Shown one piece after another: positions 45,016 to 52,561 of a DNA stretch of 64,000 bases. The position numbers and the translations under genes are program-made. Origin of the DNA: Jeotgalibacillus soli (GTDB lineage Bacteria > Bacillota > Bacilli > Bacillales > Jeotgalibacillaceae); the NCBI RefSeq assembly GCF_000829435.1, contig NZ_JXRP01000006.1:310001-374000 (forward strand), given 5' to 3'. The notes beneath the pieces were generated by a model. The model worked only from the letters and a program-made list of their open reading frames with translations. It was not told where the DNA came from and made no database searches. How positions within the stretch are numbered: position 1 is the first letter of the stretch; each line of letters starts with the position of its first letter.

Positions 45016-45060
45016 AAAAAGAAAAAGAGATGATGGCAGTGCATCATCTCTTTTTCTTTT
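45016..45060 (+). terminator. Terminator after the VanY-type gene
   Basis: AAAAGAAAAAGAGATGATG pairs with CATCATCTCTTTTTCTTTT around a short loop. Confidence 0.88.
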
Positions 45061-45109
45061 TATGGAATGTGTAAATAGTGTAAAATATTAAGAAGAATAA
45101 CATTTTAGA

Positions 45110-45388
45110 GAATCTTTGTCAGGGAATTATTTCTTTTAGCTCAATTTGCGAACATAGGGATCTTTTTGAGTCATATTATTATAACGTTTAAGCGTGGGCC
45201 AGGCATTGAAACCGTAAATAATTTTATTGCTGGCCATCGCTTCTAGCGAATATCAGTCAGGATATTTTTTCGGTGGAGTGGATTGTTTTTTCAACAGTTG
45301 CAACGATCGCGATCACAATGCTGTCTCTTCATCTATTAAGCAGGGGATTAGATCAATATTTTAATAAGAAATATAATCGATCACAATA
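45110..45388 (+). pseudogene. Decayed membrane-protein gene (tentative)
   Basis: No intact ORF of size is present between the VanY-type gene and the epimerase. Two coding-like pieces in different frames are seen: about 45,116-45,242 (FVRELFLLAQFANIGIF, then SHIIITFKRGPGIETVNNFI) and about 45,250-45,388 (NISQDIFSVEWIVFSTVATI, then a Leu-rich stretch ending DQYFNKKYNRSQ). Both look membrane-embedded and lack starts. I read this as a broken small membrane protein; the family is not recognised. Confidence 0.4.
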
Positions 45389-45404
45389 AAAAGGAGAGAT
45401 AAAG

Positions 45405-46400
45405 ATGAAAATCCTCATTTTGGGCGGGACACAATTTCTAGGAAGACATATGACAGAAGCAGCGTTAAAGGCAGGTCATGAGGTGACGCTTTTTAATCGG
45501 GGAAAAACAAACCAGCAGCTGTTTCCTAATGTTAAGAAACTTATCGGGGATAGAAATGACGATCTAAAGACGCTCAAGAAAGGCGTGTGGGATGCGATAA
45601 TCGATATATCTGGATATGTGCCGAGCCAGGTGAAAGCCACAACTGAGCTGCTGCAAAAGCGTGTTAATCACTACACGTTTATCTCGACTGTATCCGTTTA
45701 TGAGGATTTTTCCAACGGGCCAGTAAATGAAGAGAATACATCGCTAGCTGAGCTGACAGAGGAAACCGAAGAAATCAATGGAGAAACCTATGGGCCGTTA
45801 AAATCACAGTGTGAAGAAATCGTAAGAAGCCGGTTTAGGGAACAGTCTCTTGTGATTCGTCCTGGCCTGATTGTCGGTCCTTACGATCATACGGATCGTT
45901 TTACTTATTGGGTATACCGGATAGGAGAAGGAGGAACCGTACTCGCTCCGGGAGAGCCGGATCGGGAAATTCAATGGATTGACGCAAGGGATTTGACTGA
46001 ATGGGTGATTCGTATGGTTGAACAACAGGCGACAGGAACGTTTAATGCGGCTGGATTATCAGCTTCGATGGAAAATCTTCTCAACACAGTTCAGAGAGTG
46101 ACAAATGCGGATGCTCAAATTGAATGGGTTGCTGATGACTTTTTGGTAGAAAAGGAGATTGGGGCTTTTGTAGATATGCCTTTTTGGATCCCCAAAAATA
46201 AAAAATATCCGACAGGATTTGTTTTAGCAGATGCTTCAAAAGCCATGACGCAAGGACTCACTTTTCGTCCAATAGAAGAAACGGTTAGCGATACTTATAT
46301 GTGGCAGGCAGCTCGAGAGGATCACAAGTGGAGAGCGGGACTGTCAAATGAAAAAGAAAAAGAACTTCTGGAACAATATTATGTAAAAATAAATAAATAG
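45405..46400 (+). CDS. NAD-dependent epimerase/dehydratase family protein
   Basis: Extended SDR/isoflavone-reductase-like protein of 331 residues. The cofactor motif ILGGTQFLGRH at residue 4 is of the GxxxxxG type, with NRGK for the adenosine ribose, and a VIRPGLIVGPYDHTDRF segment. YGPLKSQCEE may hold the Tyr/Lys pair. RBS AAAAAGGAGAG. Substrate not evident. Confidence 0.85.
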   Translation: MKILILGGTQFLGRHMTEAALKAGHEVTLFNRGKTNQQLFPNVKKLIGDRNDDLKTLKKGVWDAIIDISGYVPSQVKATTELLQKRVNHYTFISTVSVYEDFSNGPVNEENTSLAELTEETEEINGETYGPLKSQCEEIVRSRFREQSLVIRPGLIVGPYDHTDRFTYWVYRIGEGGTVLAPGEPDREIQWIDARDLTEWVIRMVEQQATGTFNAAGLSASMENLLNTVQRVTNADAQIEWVADDFLVEKEIGAFVDMPFWIPKNKKYPTGFVLADASKAMTQGLTFRPIEETVSDTYMWQAAREDHKWRAGLSNEKEKELLEQYYVKINK

Positions 46401-46465
46401 TTAAAGAGTTTTAAAATTCAGAATATATAGTATAATAAAGTGAAATAGGTGAAGGAGTGGAAGGG

Positions 46466-46564
46466 ATGAATAAGATTACTAAGAATGGTCTTGTTATTGT
46501 TGCGATCCATACTGCATTTTTTCTTAACCTTGCATTTGATTTTATTGTACTTTATAAAGGGTAA
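46466..46564 (+). CDS. Small hydrophobic protein, 32 residues
   Basis: ATG 46466 follows GGTGAAGGAGTGGAAGGG. The product has a short polar start (NKITKNG) and one hydrophobic span (LVIVAIHTAFFLNLAFDFIV) ending in LYKG, so it would be a single-pass membrane peptide. A terminator (46,584-46,620) follows at once, which supports an independent small gene. Function unknown. Confidence 0.5.
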   Translation: MNKITKNGLVIVAIHTAFFLNLAFDFIVLYKG

Positions 46565-46583
46565 TGAATTTTTATCATAAGGA

Positions 46584-46620
46584 AGGAGCTGCTCTGGTGG
46601 TTAAGGAACAGCTCTTTTTA
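46584..46620 (+). terminator. Terminator after the 32-residue ORF
   Basis: GAGCTG (46586-46591) pairs with CAGCTC (46609-46614), followed by TTTTTA. Confidence 0.65.
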
Positions 46621-46639
46621 ATGTGTTTTTATAATTATA

Positions 46640-46745
46640 GGCTATTTTAAAGGTAATGGCCGGCTTTTGCACGATGTTGATGGGAGCGTCAGACCGCCCG
46701 CGGAAAGCGAACGCCTAGAGCGGAAATTAACAGGCATTAAATAAA
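46640..46745. repeat. Dispersed intergenic repeat, diverged copy
   Basis: GGCTTTTGCACGATGTTGAT on the left and GACCGCCCGCGGAAAGCGAACG, then AGCGGAAATTAACAGGCATT on the right. The right half is almost identical to 61,440-61,490. Confidence 0.75.
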
Positions 46746-46755
46746 CAGAGTCTTA

Positions 46756-48204
46756 TTATAAAATTGGAGACAGCAATCTTGAAATAGACTCCTTAAAGCG
46801 GATATAAAGGGAGCGCGATTGGTATAACTCATCCGTAAGCTCCGTAGATAGCTTCATATCGTCTCTAAAAATTTGACCGAGCTTTGAAGCCGTACCCTTA
46901 TCATAAATAAAAGCGTTGACTTCAAAGTTTAGACGAAAGCTCCGTAAATCAATGTTAGCTGTTCCTACAGAAGCTGCTTCGTCATCTGCAACCAGCGTTT
47001 TCGCATGAATAAATCCATTATCATAAATATAGATTCGAGCCCCGGCTTTCATTAATTCACCCACATAGGAATAGGTTGCCCAATAAACAAACATATGGTC
47101 TGGTTTATTTGGAATCATAATCCGAACATCTACTCCTGATAATGCAGCAATTCGCAAGGAATCTAACAAGCTTGCATCTGGAATGAAATAAGGTGTTTGA
47201 ATATAAATATATTCTTTCGCATTGGTAATAAGTTTAATATAACCATTTTTAATTTGCTCCCATTCAGAGTCCGGCCCGCTTGACACAATCTGCATGGCAA
47301 CCTCGCCTTTTCGAGGAATAGCGGGAAATAAGTGTTCTGCGTATTCAATGTCGTGGCGATAGGATGCTTGATTCCAGTCTAATATAAAACGGGTTTGAAT
47401 AGGATGGACGGAGCTGCCTTCCACGCGCAGATGCGTATCTCTCCAATAACCGAAGCGTTTATCCAGTCCTAGATATTCATCTCCTACGTTGAAGCCGCCG
47501 ATATAACCAACCCGGCCATCTATAATGACAAGCTTACGGTGATTTCTGAAATTAAGCCGAGGATTAATAATCGGTACATTTGATGGGAAAAATGCCTCTA
47601 CTTCACCTCCGGCGGCCCGTAGCTCTTTGAAGTAGCGCTTCGTCATTCCGCGAGAACCCATATCGTCATATAGGACGCGTACCTTGACACCTTGCTTGGC
47701 TTTCTTTAGCAGTAACGTCATGAGGCGTTTCCCGAGATTATCACGTCTGAGAATATACGTTTGAAGATGAACATGGTTCTTGGCTTCTTCTATATCCTTA
47801 AAAAGCGCATCAAATTTCTTGTGTCCATCAATGAAAATCTTCACATCATTATCTTGCGTAAGCACCGCATGATTGTTGATAAGCTGCATATAAATAAGAT
47901 CCTGCATATCTTCCGTTTCTTTTGAACTAAATTCAAATGTCTTTTGCTGGATGGCATCCATTTGATATTGGATAAGATTATCAATTCCGACCTTGTGTCG
48001 ATCCTCCCAGTCGAATAATTTTTTCTTGCTTAGCCTTCTTCCTAAAAGTAAATAGAGTGCAAAACCTGCGATTGGGATAAAAAATAATACCATAAGCCAC
48101 GCCCAGGTAGCGCTAGCATCCTTCCTTTCAAGAAATAGAAGGATTCCAGCAAATATAAAGTTTAGCAAGAAGATAATACCAGTAACTAAAGTGAACCAAT
48201 CCAT
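46756..48204 (-). CDS. cls: Cardiolipin synthase
   Basis: Membrane phospholipid synthase of 482 residues joining two phosphatidylglycerols. Two N-terminal helices precede a positively charged loop (LGRRLSKKKLFDWEDRHK) and two phospholipase-D motifs: NHRKLVIIDGRVGYIGGFNVGD and IHAKTLVADDEAASVGTANID. The frame extends to TTG 48219; ATG 48204 is chosen since AGGG precedes it and it gives the usual 482 residues. Cardiolipin supply is typical of salt-tolerant Bacillaceae. Confidence 0.95.
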   Translation of the reverse strand: MDWFTLVTGIIFLLNFIFAGILLFLERKDASATWAWLMVLFFIPIAGFALYLLLGRRLSKKKLFDWEDRHKVGIDNLIQYQMDAIQQKTFEFSSKETEDMQDLIYMQLINNHAVLTQDNDVKIFIDGHKKFDALFKDIEEAKNHVHLQTYILRRDNLGKRLMTLLLKKAKQGVKVRVLYDDMGSRGMTKRYFKELRAAGGEVEAFFPSNVPIINPRLNFRNHRKLVIIDGRVGYIGGFNVGDEYLGLDKRFGYWRDTHLRVEGSSVHPIQTRFILDWNQASYRHDIEYAEHLFPAIPRKGEVAMQIVSSGPDSEWEQIKNGYIKLITNAKEYIYIQTPYFIPDASLLDSLRIAALSGVDVRIMIPNKPDHMFVYWATYSYVGELMKAGARIYIYDNGFIHAKTLVADDEAASVGTANIDLRSFRLNFEVNAFIYDKGTASKLGQIFRDDMKLSTELTDELYQSRSLYIRFKESISRLLSPIL

Positions 48205-48853
48205 CGTTATCCCTGCCAATCATTTAGAATAGTTGAATGTGAATAATGAACTATTATTCATAGTATATCTGATATTTATTGAAAATACGTGAACTATTGA
48301 TCGGTTTTTGGGGATTTTAAGAGATTAAAGACTCCTTCCTATTGAACGATAAAGAAAAATGGTGAATGATAGAATGTAAGAAAAATGGAATGGGAAGGAA
48401 TGATCTTAATACCCATTAAAGAAATAAATCGTTTAAGAAAGGTTCAATCGGTCTATCAAATATATATTTTTTGTATTTAGTTTTATCGTTTTGCTCAAGC
48501 TTCCTTGAACTATTCTTTATGAATACTCATGATACTGGTAGGGGGTTTCAATATCTTTTTTGGTGTAATCGACAAGGATTTTTTCATATGCCATATTGCT
48601 TCTTTTCGGTTTTTGATGTTCGATCGCAATCAATCCTTAAGGAAGATGGACGTTATCGAAGGAGATCTGCTTGTGTCATTTTATTAACCTTCTTTTCCTC
48701 GACGTAAACTTTATTTTGGATGTAAAAGTTATGGATCATTCTGATAGGAAAGATTTGCAGAATCGACGAGTTGGGCGTGATTTATTTTTATTGCCATTAA
48801 TTACTATATTTGCATTTGTCAATTTCTAATTTAAAAAGAAAAAGGGGAAAAGC

Positions 48854-48958
48854 ATGGTTTCTTTTCTATTGAAATTTTTCGTATGGATAAGCTGTCTTAT
48901 GATGTGGATGCTGTCTGCTGGGATGGAGCCTTTAGTTTGGCTGATTGCCAGGGAATGA
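48854..48958 (+). CDS. Small hydrophobic ORF, 34 residues (tentative)
   Basis: ATG 48854 stands 4-8 nt after AAAAAGGGGAAAAGC. The product is hydrophobic and Met/Trp-rich (VSFLLKFFVWISCLMMWMLS, then AGMEPLVWLIARE) and would span the membrane once. It may be a real small membrane protein or a chance frame. Confidence 0.35.
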   Translation: MVSFLLKFFVWISCLMMWMLSAGMEPLVWLIARE

Positions 48959-49060
48959 GTGCATATCTTAAGCTGCAGTAGGGACTTTGATTGAGTGATA
49001 TCTGGAGGCAACTTAGTAATGGAAAGAAAAAAAGTCCATTATTAAATAAAATATCTAAAG

Positions 49061-49092
49061 AACCCCACAATAAACGGTGCGGGTTTTTATAA
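49061..49092 (+). terminator. Terminator-like hairpin
   Basis: AACCCCAC/GTGCGGGTTTTTAT arms enclose AATAAACG and are followed by T residues. It may end transcription from the small ORF region. Confidence 0.55.
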
Positions 49093-49093
49093 T

Positions 49094-49138
49094 CCTTTAG
49101 TTCGTTGAAGGGGTCTGACCCCTTCAACGAACTAAAGG
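49094..49138. repeat. Perfect 45-nt palindrome with GGGGTCTGACCCC core
   Basis: CCTTTAGTTCGTTGAAGGGG (49094-49113) and its exact complement (49119-49138) flank TCTGA, so 22 bp pair with only one unpaired base at the tip. The GGGGTC-x-GACCCC core recurs in intergenic palindromes of Bacillus genomes. As RNA it would be an extremely stable rod. Confidence 0.8.
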
Positions 49139-49232
49139 GAAATAAATTCTGTTATACATTCACATATAAAGGGTAATGTAATAATAATAAATTCTACAAA
49201 AATAACGTTTTTAAAAGAATTAAACAAATCAC

Positions 49233-49262
49233 TTTACATACCTTGGTGGGGTATATTATACT
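49233..49262 (+). promoter_or_regulatory. csoR promoter with CsoR operator in the spacer
   Basis: TTTACA (49233-49238), an 18-nt spacer and TATACT (49257-49262). The operator ATACCTTGGTGGGGTAT (49238-49254) fills the spacer; it is a palindrome of the CsoR TACCC/GGGTA type and mirrors the site at 49,941-49,957. Confidence 0.8.
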
Positions 49263-49312
49263 TGCAACAAGCAGGTAAGAATGCAAAGTATTTAAAGGCA
49301 GGAGTGAATGGC

Positions 49313-49660
49313 ATGGAGGTTCTTAATTTTAAGAAAGACATGCTTGAAGAAGACACGCAGTGTTGCTCAAATAAAGATGAGCGTAAGAGCCATCATTCAG
49401 ATGAAATGAAGAAGAATTTAACGACGAGGCTAAATCGCATCGAAGGTCAAATTCGGGGAATTAAAGGAATGATTGATAAGGATACGTATTGTGATGATGT
49501 TATTACGCAAATCGCAGCCACTCAATCAGCGCTGAACAGCGTATCTAAATTATTATTAGAAGGTCATATGAAAAGCTGTATTGTTGATCGCATTAAAGAA
49601 GGAGATCTCGAGGTTGTTGATGAACTTCTTACAACAATGAAACGCTTAATGAAAAAATAG
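49313..49660 (+). CDS. csoR: Copper-sensing repressor CsoR
   Basis: Helical DUF156-type repressor of 115 residues that releases DNA on binding Cu(I). Metal ligands Cys60, His85 and Cys89 are present with the exact 25 and 4 residue spacings known for CsoR (DTYCDD, LLEGHMKSC). The N-terminus is about 15 residues longer than in B. subtilis and contains a CC pair and two His. ATG 49313 is chosen over 49262, since GCAGGAG precedes it. It autoregulates through the operator in its promoter. Confidence 0.93.
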   Translation: MEVLNFKKDMLEEDTQCCSNKDERKSHHSDEMKKNLTTRLNRIEGQIRGIKGMIDKDTYCDDVITQIAATQSALNSVSKLLLEGHMKSCIVDRIKEGDLEVVDELLTTMKRLMKK

Positions 49661-49674
49661 GAGGAATGATCAAA

Positions 49675-49884
49675 ATGGTAGAACACATAACGTTAAAAGT
49701 AGAAGGTATGTCATGTCAGCATTGTGTAAAAGCAATCGAAGGCAATGTAGGAAACGTTGCTGGTGTAAGCAAGGTGGACGTCCATCTAGATCAGGGGACC
49801 GTTGATGTAGAGTTCGAAAAAGATTATGTGTCACTAGATAAAATCCGTAATACGATTGAAGAGCAAGGGTACGATATTGCATAA
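49675..49884 (+). CDS. copZ: Copper chaperone CopZ
   Basis: Heavy-metal-associated domain protein of 69 residues that hands Cu(I) to CopA. The metal motif GMSCQHC has Cys14 and Cys17. ATG 49675 is chosen over 49666, which is 1 nt from the GGAGG. It follows csoR by 14 nt and is closed by a hairpin at 49,892-49,929. Confidence 0.95.
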   Translation: MVEHITLKVEGMSCQHCVKAIEGNVGNVAGVSKVDVHLDQGTVDVEFEKDYVSLDKIRNTIEEQGYDIA

Positions 49885-49891
49885 TAACGAA

Positions 49892-49929
49892 ATTAAAAGT
49901 GTGCTGAATGAAAAAAGCACACTTTTAAT
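49892..49929 (+). terminator. Hairpin between copZ and copA
   Basis: ATTAAAAGTGTGCT and AGCACACTTTTAAT pair perfectly over 14 bp. No long T run follows, so read-through is possible. Confidence 0.7.
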
Positions 49930-49940
49930 CGGATGAAAAT

Positions 49941-49957
49941 ATACCCCTATAAGGTAT
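49941..49957. promoter_or_regulatory. CsoR operator before copA
   Basis: ATACCCCTATAAGGTAT, the reverse complement type of the csoR site (13 or more of 17 positions agree). It gives copA its own copper-responsive control. Confidence 0.75.
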
Positions 49958-49975
49958 AAGGAAGTGATAAAAGAG

Positions 49976-52387
49976 ATGAGCCAATGTACAACAAAAGAAA
50001 TACAGATTACCGGGATGACCTGCGCGGCCTGTTCGACTCGAATTGAAAAGGGATTATCTAGAGTGGAAGGTGTTGAAAAAGCAAATGTGAACCTCGCGCT
50101 TGAGCGGGCAAGTGTATCATACAACCCTTCTGTTACGAATACACAGGCACTTCAGCAAAAGGTAAGGGATCTTGGTTATGACGTCGTCACAGAAAAAGCA
50201 GAGCTTGATATTACTGGAATGACCTGTGCGGCCTGTTCGACTCGAATCGAGAAAGGATTAAACCGTATGGAGGGTGTGTCGACAGCAACCGTCAATTTAG
50301 CATTAGAGCGTGCAACTGTTGAATACGATCCAAGTGAGATGTCCACTCACGATATTATCAGTCAAGTTAAAAAGCTTGGCTATGAAGCACATCCAAGAGA
50401 AGATGAAAAGCAAAAAGTTGATTATCGTTTAGTGGAAATTAAAAAGCAGCAGAAGCGATTTATTTTCTCACTTATCTTTACATTGCCGCTGTTGTGGACA
50501 ATGATTGGTCACTTTAGCTTTACATCATGGTTATATGTACCGGATCTATTAATGAATCCATGGTTTCAGATGGCACTCGCTACACCGGTCCAGTTTATAG
50601 TAGGTAAAGCGTTTTATGTCGGCGCATATAAATCTCTTCGAAACGGAAGTGCGAATATGGATGTGCTGGTGGCACTCGGAACGTCCGCCGCCTATTTCTA
50701 CAGTATTTACCTAGGTTATCAGTCCATTAGTATGCCGGGTCACCAAATGGGTTATTATTTTGAAACCAGTGCAGTTATCATTACATTGATTGTACTTGGA
50801 AAATTATTTGAAGCTAGAGCGAAAGGAAGATCATCTGAGGCGATAAGGAAGCTGATGAGTCTTCAAGCAAAAACAGCAACAGTTATTCGTGATGAGCAAG
50901 AGATTGACCTACCGCTTGATCAAGTAGTAGTGGGGGATGTGCTGGTTGTTAAACCGGGTGAAAAAATTCCGGTTGATGGAGCTGTTTTAGAGGGCAGCTC
51001 CGCTATCGATGAATCAATGATTACTGGAGAAAGTGTACCTGTTGATAAAGTCGCAGGGGACTCTGTCATTGGTTCCACCATTAATAAACAAGGGTTTCTA
51101 AAGATGACAGCCACTAAGGTAGGAAAACAAACAGCACTTTCACAAATTATTAAAGTGGTGGAGCAGGCTCAAGGTTCAAAAGCGCCAATTCAACGACAAG
51201 CGGATAAAATATCGAGTATTTTTGTACCGATCGTAGTAGGTGTTGCCCTTCTCACATTTATTATTTGGGTGGCATTCGTTTCACCTGGTCAAATTGGACC
51301 GGCGCTTGAAGCTACCATTGCTGTATTAGTTATTGCATGTCCTTGTGCACTTGGCTTAGCTACCCCTACATCGATCATGGCGGGTTCAGGCCGTTCAGCG
51401 GAAAAAGGGATCTTGTTTAAAGGTGGAGAGCACCTTGAGATGACTCAATCTGTTGATACAGTTGTTCTTGATAAAACGGGAACAGTAACAAAAGGTGAGC
51501 CTGTTTTAACGGATGTCATCCGTTTTGGAGATTGGCAGGAGGAACATTTCTTGTATCTAGTTGGATCTGCTGAAAAAGGCTCGGAGCACCCGCTAGCAGA
51601 AGCAATCGTAAAAGGAATTAAGGAAAAAGGCATCACTTATTCTTCTCCGTCGCAATTTGAATCGATCACGGGGTTTGGTGTTCGTGCAACAGTCGGTGAG
51701 AAAGAACTTCTTATTGGGACACGAAAGCTTTTATCGCAAGCAGGAATCGATAGTTCAGCTGTGGATGAAACAATGGTTGAGCTTGAACAGAACGGCAAAA
51801 CATCAATGCTCGTAGCAGTCGATGGTGAACTTGCAGGACTCGTTGCTGTTGCCGATACAATCAAGGACACTTCTAAAGAGGCCATTGCAAGACTTTACTC
51901 AATGGGACTTGACGTGGTCATGATGACAGGAGACAACGAAAGAACAGCAATGGCCATTGCAAAAGAAGCTGGCATTTCACATGTCATTGCGGAGGTTTTA
52001 CCTGAAGGTAAGGCCGATGAGATTAAAAAGCTCCAAGCGCAAGGGAAAAAGGTTGCAATGGTTGGAGATGGAATCAATGATGCACCGGCACTTGCCGTTG
52101 CAGACAGCGGAATGGCAATTGGTACAGGTACGGATGTTGCTATGGAAGCGGCGGATATTACATTAATTCGTGGAGATTTAATGAGTATTGCTGATGCGAT
52201 TATGATGAGCAGAAAAACAATGAGAAACATTAAACAGAATTTGTTTTGGGCATTTGGCTATAACACGATGGGGATTCCTCTTGCCGCAGCTGGTCTTTTA
52301 GCACCATGGTTAGCAGGAGCTGCGATGGCATTTAGTTCGGTGTCAGTCGTATTGAACGCACTTCGATTGCAGCGAGTAAAACTATAA
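49976..52387 (+). CDS. copA: Copper-exporting P1B-type ATPase (CopA)
   Basis: Cu(I) exporter of 803 residues. Two N-terminal metal-binding domains each carry GMTCAACSTRIEKGL; eight helices include the CPC motif in VIACPCALGLATP; the phosphorylation site is DKTGTVTKGEP, with the actuator TGES, the nucleotide-domain SEHPLAEAI and the hinge MVGDGINDAPALAVAD. ATG 49976 is chosen because GTG 49964 directly abuts the RBS. A strong terminator follows. Confidence 0.96.
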   Translation: MSQCTTKEIQITGMTCAACSTRIEKGLSRVEGVEKANVNLALERASVSYNPSVTNTQALQQKVRDLGYDVVTEKAELDITGMTCAACSTRIEKGLNRMEGVSTATVNLALERATVEYDPSEMSTHDIISQVKKLGYEAHPREDEKQKVDYRLVEIKKQQKRFIFSLIFTLPLLWTMIGHFSFTSWLYVPDLLMNPWFQMALATPVQFIVGKAFYVGAYKSLRNGSANMDVLVALGTSAAYFYSIYLGYQSISMPGHQMGYYFETSAVIITLIVLGKLFEARAKGRSSEAIRKLMSLQAKTATVIRDEQEIDLPLDQVVVGDVLVVKPGEKIPVDGAVLEGSSAIDESMITGESVPVDKVAGDSVIGSTINKQGFLKMTATKVGKQTALSQIIKVVEQAQGSKAPIQRQADKISSIFVPIVVGVALLTFIIWVAFVSPGQIGPALEATIAVLVIACPCALGLATPTSIMAGSGRSAEKGILFKGGEHLEMTQSVDTVVLDKTGTVTKGEPVLTDVIRFGDWQEEHFLYLVGSAEKGSEHPLAEAIVKGIKEKGITYSSPSQFESITGFGVRATVGEKELLIGTRKLLSQAGIDSSAVDETMVELEQNGKTSMLVAVDGELAGLVAVADTIKDTSKEAIARLYSMGLDVVMMTGDNERTAMAIAKEAGISHVIAEVLPEGKADEIKKLQAQGKKVAMVGDGINDAPALAVADSGMAIGTGTDVAMEAADITLIRGDLMSIADAIMMSRKTMRNIKQNLFWAFGYNTMGIPLAAAGLLAPWLAGAAMAFSSVSVVLNALRLQRVKL

Positions 52388-52391
52388 CTTG

Positions 52392-52436
52392 AAAAAAAGG
52401 ATTGCCCCCAAACTTGCGGGGGCAATCCTTTTTTTT
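52392..52436 (+). terminator. Terminator after copA
   Basis: AAAAAAGGATTGCCCCC and GGGGGCAATCCTTTTTTTT pair perfectly. Confidence 0.92.
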
Positions 52437-52561
52437 GATGATAATTGCTTCTCAATTTGCTGCTGATAGCCTGCAGATCGATGAGCGTGGGCTGTGAATT
52501 TCAAACGATGGCCTGTAAATGATCCATCAAGCCCATTTTCTAAAATATATAGGCCTGTGCA

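Larger units (their letters stand above)
48205..49236. other. Gene-poor stretch with only short or broken frames
   Basis: No convincing full gene is visible over about 1 kb. Short frames such as 48,471-48,707 lack a ribosome binding site. Some coding-like text occurs (MILIPIKEINRLRKVQSVYQ near 48,401; MDHSDRKDLQNRRVGRDLFL near 48,732 ending VNF), suggesting remnants. A small ORF at 48,854-48,958 and hairpins at 49,060-49,138 are listed separately. Confidence 0.5.

Noticed and set aside
48471-48707. 78-residue frame in the gene-poor region
   Set aside because: Composition is Phe/Cys/Ser-rich from T-rich DNA and no RBS precedes it.
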